A stretch of 64,000 nt of DNA from Xylogone sp. PMI_703 (lineage: Eukaryota; Ascomycota; Leotiomycetes), in the NCBI GenBank assembly GCA_021399445.1, contig JAJTUQ010000006.1, forward strand, positions 1,736,001 to 1,800,000, in the 5' to 3' direction. The translations under genes were made by a program, and so were the position numbers. Below, piece after piece: positions 57,627 to 64,000 of the stretch. Below the pieces are notes generated by a model. It searched no databases and was not told where the DNA came from. It saw only the letters and a list, made by a program, of their open reading frames with translations. Every line of letters begins with the position of its first letter. The first letter of the stretch is position 1.

Positions 57627-58358
57627 ATGTGTGAAGTTAATGGTCTGCCTAAGTTCCTTTACCATGTCAAACAAATCGTGACCGTATATACTAAAGACCG
57701 GTCTGGTGCTACTCAAACTACCGATATCGTCGGCACATTTACTAGTCTTCCAGCAGCCAAAGCCGCCGCTCGCTCTGTCCTCTCCGGCAAGAATTACTTA
57801 AGAAAAGACTTCGAGTTATATGAAGAGAGTGATGGAGCCGACAACTGGATCCGTAGTGATGGTGGGGTAGTTTTGCAAGGGACCCGGCCGGACGAGAATT
57901 CGAAATATGTCATGATACTACGCAGAATACTCTCTTGGCTTTTGAAAATGCATCTTGCGAAGTTGAAGGACCCCTCTACTACAGTAAGAAGATAGCTCTC
58001 AATTAGGTATGTAATATAACACGCTGGAGACTAAGAAAATCCCAGTTCCCCGGATCACAAGAAGCTACAACAGTGGTAGAATTGGCGGCACACAGACTAG
58101 TGAAGTCTTAGGCACATCCTTTGCTCGTGATATAGCGTTAAAAACCGCACAGACATCGGTGTAGATAACGATATTACAAAAGAGAGTTTTGCTGAGTTTC
58201 AGTCGAGGTATGAAGAGGAAAGTGATTGGCTATATGGAGACGATGTGCTGATTCATGCTGTTACGAAGACGGGAGAAATTTTTCACGTCTCTGTCAAAGC
58301 TTATCTACATAATCATGAACATCGTCCATGCAAATTTTATGGGGCTGGAAGTAAGTAG
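57627..58358 (+). pseudogene. Broken two-domain fungal protein of unknown function
   Basis: The first unit reads FLYHVKQIVTVYTKDRSGAT, DIVGTFTSLPAAKAAARSVL and WIRSDGGVVLQGTRPDENSK. One frame over it continues TLLAFENASCEVEGPLYY. A second, related unit follows: YNSGRIGGTQTSEVLGTS, FARDIALKTAQTSV, and one frame over DNDITKESFAEFQSRYEEES, DWLYGDDVLIHAVTKTGEIF. The two units have the same layout, YxVxQTxxDYNxDRSG, GTFxTxxxAxxAA, WxYGDDVLVHAxxxxGE. So this is an internal duplication known from uncharacterised Ascomycete proteins. Two single-base frameshifts (near 57905 and 58160), plus uncertain splicing at 57970-58075, make it non-functional as read. Confidence 0.6.
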
Positions 58359-59075
58359 ATAAGAGACGTGCGCTTAACTTAATAATCCATTCGTTATTAA
58401 CCAAAGTCCTTACATCTAGGAAGTTGTTACGCTTAGCCGGGCAATAACAAATTGTTTGTTTTGTAATATAGTTGCAAACAGTGTATTTTAGGACCCTAAC
58501 CCCTACTATTAGTATTTATCATATGTTCATTATCATGTGGGGACTCAATATAGTCAGCGAAGATAATAGGATTGGCAATTGTCCGGTCATGAGTCAATAT
58601 TTCCGTTCTGCTCTATTACGGATTGGGTATCTCTCAGAACAGTTACGGTAATTACGGCCAATATACGATCGTTCTTACAGCATCCGATTAGTGGCTACAC
58701 CCACGTTTCACTATACATATTCAGCATGGTCAAGAGAACCTCAATATGTGAGCAATATTCTGTAAAATTCCCCTTATGAAATCTCCACTATAAATCGTAC
58801 TATGTTGCACAGTGGGATAGCTAATTCAATCAATTATTTGGTTCCCACCATGGTATATCGGACCCATATTTCGACAGCATCTTAAGACAACTAATCCAAG
58901 CAATCAAGAGAATGCCTATGGCGGTAATTAGTACCTAGTAGTCATACTGGTTAGGATCCGCATAAACCTGGCCCGAGTGAGGTTTGCCTACACTAGCTTG
59001 CACTATGTACGTACGGCAGAAATTAGGGGGCTGACCTTCACTCCAGAAAAGACCTCTTAACAATCGTCCGATTTT
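58359..59075. other. AT-rich stretch upstream of the hAT fragment
   Basis: No readable gene. It may include more of the transposon whose C-terminus lies at 59076-59390, but no earlier hAT motif is recognisable. Confidence 0.35.
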
Positions 59076-59390
59076 GGACACAAATGGTGGAAAGAATACG
59101 CATCTAAATGGCCTTAACTTGCTGCAACGGTGCTCGAATTGCTGCCTCACTCAGCATCGGAGGCCGACGGTGAGCGACAATTCCGTGATTGCAGAGATGA
59201 AGTCAGTACTCGACGTCACTCGTTGGAGGCAGATACTGTGCGCATTTTGACTGTCTTACGGATTGCATATACTTCTGAAGATGAATTTGATAAAGCTTTG
59301 ATTAAGGTGCCAATGAAGGTCGACATCACATTTCAGAAGCACGGTATTGTATGGCGCCCTGATGATATTGCCAGGTTATGTTCAGAATAG
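59076..59390 (+). pseudogene. hAT transposase C-terminal dimerisation domain fragment
   Basis: One frame reads GHKWWKEYASKWP, TAA (59115-59117), LAATVLELLPHSASEADGER, QFRDCRDEVSTRRHSLEADT, and ends after TSEDEFDKALIKVP. This is the hATC block (WWxxxxxxxPxLAxxAxxxLxxPxSSAxxERxFSxARxxxxxRRxxLxxxT). The conserved ERxFS reads ERQFRD. The rest of the transposase is not recognisable upstream. Orientation is opposite to the hAT relic at 34.6-35.6 kb. Confidence 0.65.
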
Positions 59391-59930
59391 CAAGTCTCAA
59401 TTCTGATCGATGTAATAACTAGGTAATCATTTTGTGATACAGACTCCGAAATCGGGCCTCTTCTTCTTACAGATACTATCCATTGACACTATTTCTACTT
59501 CTATATCTCTTCTCACAAGGTGATATTTGACGGCAGGGCAAGAGTACCCAACAACCCGAGAAAGGTGTGTATGTAGATGTCAGTGACGTGCACTTCGCTG
59601 TGCGGGCAAATTCGGGTAATGGACCGGAGAGCGGCTGCTGGACCAGGCTAGAAGAAAAGACAAGAGAAGGCTCTCCCGAACCGAAGACCTGCTGCGAGCG
59701 AGACGAAGAGAGAAGGTCGATGGAGATCTTGCAAAGGGAGAAGGGAGATTGTAAAGGATCGCCAATGCGACTCAAGGTGGTGAACGATAGACTAGGATGT
59801 AGGCTGGTATTTGAGCGCGCTATTAGTTAGCATATGCAATTCTAATGAAGAGTACCCTTCTTATGTTGATTTACAATAGTTCTCGGTTTAACACCAGGGA
59901 AATCTCCACAAGACAGAAACGTACTAATGT
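59391..59930. other. Intergenic, nothing recognised
   Basis: Overlapping open frames on both strands at 59476-59830 resemble no family. This is the 3' flank of the ABC transporter gene. Confidence 0.4.
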
Positions 59931-62169
59931 CTACACTGGTCGTAAATCGAGAGTCAAATTCGGTCGAGTGAGGTGCCGTAGTTTTATGTATCCCAAAAGA
60001 GCAAAGGTAGCGACAATTGCGAATAACAGACCCATATTTTCTGCGATAGTAAACTGCATTGCAACCTAAGTGAGTTTGAAGCGACTAGGTACGTCTCGAG
60101 GTAACAAGAATAGATGAAAGTAACGAAGCCAGGCAACGCCAAAGGTAACGACAGTGGCACCAAATATATGAGAAATACGGTACATACTGTTTCTAGATCA
60201 TATGTATCCAGAAACTCCTGCCCATTACCATAGCACCCACTTGTTATTCCAGGTGGGCAGTCAAACTGCAATCCTTTCAACTCGTTGATCGTCAGTGCCG
60301 CAAAAACGTACGTCGCATAGCTCATCCAATGAATCCAGATAAACCATTTCGGAATACTCGGTAGCGGCAAGAGAAAGCCCGCAAAAAGAACGAAGACAAT
60401 ATTCAGCGCCGGTGTAGCCAATTGCACAATGGGAAGCCTGGTGGAGAGGGAGCTTATAAAGAGGCCCATAGTGATAGCAAGGAGAATAGTCGCGCAGTTT
60501 ATCGCGACGAAGATGAAAAAAGGACCCGTTTCAGGCTTGAAATTACACATCCTAAAGGCAATCCAGTATCTATTAGAACTGCTCGATGATGAATGATAGG
60601 AAGGAGAAGGAGAAAAAAAAGGCCAAACCAGTAGATTAATATAAAGAAAGGGAGCCTTGATACTATATTCACTGGGATTTCGACACTATAACGACTGAGG
60701 TAGTAGGTGCTAACTCTATAAGCACCAGCCCTACGCTCTTTCATGAGAAGGCCAGTATTCATGGGCACGAAAGTTATGAGGGGGAACAGCACTCCGAAGG
60801 TGTTTTGTATGGGTATAAAGAAGAGAAGACCAGCACGGGCAAGGACGTCGCCTTGTGAGAATCCGAGGCGAAAGAAAGTAAAGCCCAATACGATAGACAT
60901 GAACATCGATTGCGCGATCCCGGCAATAAAGTTTGCAGGGGAGCGGACTTGTTGGACCCATGCTCTGTAAATGATAATTTTTGAGGAGTTTGGTAGCAAA
61001 AGAACAACCCGGTCCGGGCTCTAGTGGAACACTAACCTCTTAGTCAGCCAGTACAACTCTTGCGTATATCCCAACCCAAACCCTCTACGCTCTCGCTCCG
61101 CCGAATCAATACCTCTATCACTGCCAGGCGCCTTGCATTCTTCAGCGGGCTTGTCGTGTTCACGTTCACTTACTCTCCCCTCCTGAATTTCTCTCCATAC
61201 ATTCAAAAAGCGCCTCACCTTCTCTCTCTCCTCGTCACTCGCCGCCTCCTTATTCCCCGGCTCTGTCAATAAGGCAATAAAATGGTCCGCAGCATTCGCG
61301 CCCGCTGGCAATGGATACCCCAGCTTCTCAAAGTGCGCTACCGCATCCGGGATCGTGCCGTGGAATGCAATCCGCCCCAGCGCCATGAGAATGACCCTGT
61401 CGAATCTAGAGAAGATCTCGAACGATGGTTGGTGGATGGTGCAGAGCACCGCGACGTTGAGGCGCGAGATCTGCTGCAGCGTTGAGATGACGGAGAATGC
61501 AGAGTGCGAGTCGAGCCCTGACGTACCTAGATGTACAAGTCAATGAAGAGCTGCCTGCCTGAGAACGGAAACTATGAACAGAAGGATGGTAAGCATACAC
61601 TCATCCAAACATAGCAGCTGTGGGCTCGTAACAAGCTCACATCCAACAGCAACCCTCTTCCTCTCCCCGCCACTCAATCCCCTCTTGACCTCACTCCCCA
61701 CCTTCGTCTCCCGCACGCCCTCCAACCCCAACGTCTGCATCACACCCCTCGCGTGTTCCAATTTCTGCGCCGTGCTATAACTGCTCGGAAGTCGCGTCAC
61801 AGCATTGAATGCGAGCGTCTCGTAGCACGTCAGGCTGTCGTACATGAGATCAAACTGCTCGACATAGCCGACTGTCCATTTCCAGGCGGCCGAGGAACGC
61901 TTCTTGCCTTCGAACAGGATTTTCCCGTTGAGAGTGCTTTTACCGCCTGCGACGCGCCCCGTCAGGACGTTGAGAAGGGTAGTTTTGCCGGAGCCGGAGG
62001 GGCCGATGATGCCGGTTAGGGAGCCCTTGTTGGCGAAGCCGGAGACGTCGTTGAGAATGACCTTATCGTGAGCTTTTGCGCCTCGGCCGGTAGGGACGGA
62101 GAATGTGACATGGTGCCAGGAGAGGCCGCGCGAGGGAGAAGCATCTGAGGTTATTTCTGGTTCCTCCAT
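59931..62169 (-). CDS. ABCG half transporter (White-type, NBD then TMD)
   Basis: Minus-strand exons 62169-61599, 61526-61037, 60964-60629, 60578-60188 and 60053-59931 sum to 1911 nt (636 aa). The nucleotide-binding domain comes first: Walker A GPSGSGKTT (56-64), signature LSGGERKR (165-172), Walker B LLCLDE followed by TSGLDS, then CTIHQPS. Six membrane helices follow, and the last exon encodes the final helix (MGLLFAIVATFALLGYIKLR). A half transporter must dimerise; family members export lipids, sterols or toxic compounds at the plasma membrane. The residue after Walker B Asp-Glu is Cys (DEC) where Pro (DEP) is normal; it is formed exactly across the first splice joint. Intron 3 has a weak GTTTGG donor. 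Head-to-tail with the MFS gene upstream. Confidence 0.88.
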
Positions 62170-62487
62170 GGCTGGCTTGGCTGGTTGGTACGCTGCTGGC
62201 AGCAGAGTCGATTTGAGTTGCAGCAGGGAACCTGACCCTTGTATGAATGAATGAGGTCTATTTCACTCGGCAAAGCCTGAAAGGGCACTAGTCTGTAAGA
62301 CATACATACACGCACGCAAGCGAGGCGATTGCAGGTGCGGGCCAACCGCCTTTATAGCTATGGAACCCCCGGTAGTTACAGTAGCTTACGGTGGTTGAGC
62401 CGTCCCTGCCGGCCCACCCCGCCGTAATAATCCCCAAATCCGTCTATGTGTTCTATGTGTTCTATGATCTAAATCGCAATGCAAGCA
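62170..62487. promoter_or_regulatory. Promoter region of the ABCG gene and 3' flank of the MFS gene
   Basis: A short spacer between two genes on the same strand; individual sites could not be assigned. Confidence 0.4.
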
Positions 62488-64000
62488 TCAAGCCTTCTGT
62501 GCGTTCTTCTTCTCATCCTCCATCCTTACCTTCTTCTCCAATCTGGCAGCCCTCCACTCCTGTCCCCAAAGCCAATTAACCACGGCAAGCGGCGCTATAC
62601 CTACCGTAATTAAAGCCAAGCCCAGAAACGCCGGTGCGGGACCTACATCAGTTATCATAGTCTCAACAAAGGCGACGCCGACAGCACCCAGCCCACACCG
62701 CACCAGGTTATTGATTGCCGTGCTACTGGCGCCCTTGCCGGGACACAGGTCCGACACGAGTGTCTGGTTAAGCGCGAAGACGGCGTTGCTTGTTGCCGCG
62801 ATTAGGAACTGCAATGCAAGTGGGACCGCAATCCAGCCGGGCTTAGACGTCAGATTGGGCTTCGCGAGTGAGAAGCCATACGCGGCTGTAGAGGCCACAA
62901 ATAGGCCCGTGATCCATGGCAAATTGCATAGGCGTGCATGCTCGATGGGGAAGTCGGTAGGTACGTTTTTGGCCGGGAGCTTGTAAGTCGGCGGCAGGTT
63001 GTGCGCGACTTTGTATGCCACCTCAGCAGCTTTATAGTCGCGCGTCATGAGCTTGCCGATAATGGTGGAGCCGACAATAGTTCCCAACCCTAGGGCAAAA
63101 GCATGTATGTTAGCCGGATGCTAAAGCTGGAGGCGGTCGGTGGAAAGCGACGTATATGGACGTACCATTTGGCAGGAAAGCCAGACCAAGGAGAAGATCG
63201 CTTAGGCCGAAGCGCGACTTGAAAAGCCCAGTAGTACTAGAGGTCACCATACTCCAGATGGTGTATATTACGCCGCCAAACAGCAGATTTAAGAAGATAT
63301 CCTTCTCGGCCAGAAGCTTCAAGGGCTCAATGAACGTTATAAGCGTCACCTTTTTCCACTGAACAGTATCATCAGGGTCCTGCATGTATATAGGCTCCGT
63401 GATAAATCGAGCGATGAGCGGCTGATAGATGCCAGTGACTCGCAGGGAACCGTTGCCGGCGATACTGCGCAGCGTTTCGGGCAGAAAGACTATAATCATG
63501 ATAATAACTAAGGATGAAAGAATAACGAGAAAGATGAAGATAGAGCGGAAGCCAAAGAAATTTGCTAAAAGACCACCAAGGACGGGACCGATAGCAATAC
63601 TGAAGTTGCGAACTAACCGGAGAATTGCTAGTTAGAAATACTAACTAAATGATTCTTTGTGGACGTCTTGTACTTACTGGCTTGATAGAAGCTGATAAAA
63701 GCACCTCTTTCGGCTGGAGGAGAAATGTCCTGAATGACTCCATTACCTTTTTATATATTAGATATGGTAACCCTGGAAGCTAAGCGGCGTAGTATATTAC
63801 TTACCAATGCTAACAGTTGAAGCACTACCCGCGGCTTGCATGCCTCTAAAGATAAGTAGGATGGCAAAGTTGGGAGAAAAGCTAAGAGCAATATTGGAAA
63901 TAATGTAGACCGTGAAAGAAGCAATGTAAATGGGCCGTCGTCCCACTGTGTCCGACAATGAACCCCAAAACAATGGCGATATGCCTTGGATGATCAAATA
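62488..64000 (-). CDS. MFS drug/polyamine exporter-like transporter, 5' end outside the window
   Basis: Visible minus-strand exons: 64000-63805 (continues beyond the window), 63746-63678, 63627-63166 and 63089-62488. SPLFWGSLSDTVGRRPIYIA is the loop 2-3 signature of the DHA1 drug:proton antiporters. NFSIAIGPVLGGLLANFFGF is in helix 5 position, a long central loop follows (LRSIAGNGSLRVTGIYQPLI), and the second six helices end with a Lys/Arg/Glu-rich tail. The type resembles quinidine-resistance or polyamine exporters. The phases match at all three joints and no defect is visible. It is adjacent to the ABCG gene in the same direction, so both could serve export of related compounds, but co-regulation is not shown. 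Confidence 0.85.

Noticed and set aside
59476..59830. Overlapping frames on both strands
   Set aside because: No motif, and neither frame joins a neighbouring exon.
61031..61040. In-frame stop in the ABCG gene after the second exon
   Set aside because: A GTTAGT donor at 61036 and a TTTACAG acceptor at 60965 remove it in phase and give the normal KRAWVQQVRSP sequence.

Overview
The window reads as a filamentous ascomycete (Pezizomycotina). Most genes carry short GT-AG introns with CTAAC or CTGAC branch sites. Two gene types are typical of this group: HET-domain genes and a nucleoside-phosphorylase/NACHT/WD40 NLR. Several relics differ from an intact reading mainly by C-to-T or G-to-A stops, as expected where RIP (repeat-induced point mutation) has acted. 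I cannot name the species.

Layout. 1.6-6.6 kb: an apparently intact NLR receptor gene (4 exons, 1572 aa). 6.6-9.1 kb: non-coding, with a MITE-like element and a strong hairpin. 9.1-14.3 kb: a large multi-exon gene with an Arg/Ser-rich middle, a ubiquitin-like segment, a zinc-finger-like segment and a CorA-type two-helix C-terminus. 14.5-18 kb: a second MITE-like element, a dead Zn2Cys6 gene start and an MFS transporter with one in-frame stop. 18.6-27 kb: a small conserved-looking protein, an unrecognised two-exon gene, a cytochrome P450 with unusual active-site residues, and a regulator with an internal Zn2Cys6-like motif. 28.5-34 kb: a divergent pair, a membrane-anchored laccase-like multicopper oxidase and a secreted phospholipase C.

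34-46 kb is a recognition-gene graveyard: a hAT transposase relic, a decayed hydrolase-NACHT gene, a nitrilase fragment, an intact HET gene between two copies of a roughly 180-bp direct repeat, and a second HET gene with a frameshift. 46.8-64 kb: an intronless FAD oxidoreductase of bacterial flavour, a dead transcription-factor C-terminus, a GT15 mannosyltransferase, a dead TAXI-type solute-binding gene, an alanine-aminotransferase-like gene, a dead duplicated-domain protein, a hAT C-terminal relic, an ABCG half transporter, and an MFS transporter cut by the window end.

Overall this looks like an accessory, fast-turnover region. Self/non-self recognition genes (one intact NLR, one intact HET, one broken HET, one dead NACHT gene) and export or oxidation genes (P450, laccase, ABCG, MFS) sit among mutated mobile elements. 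Gene models were built by hand from reading frame, splice motifs and phase. Models whose exon lengths sum to a multiple of three are noted as such.
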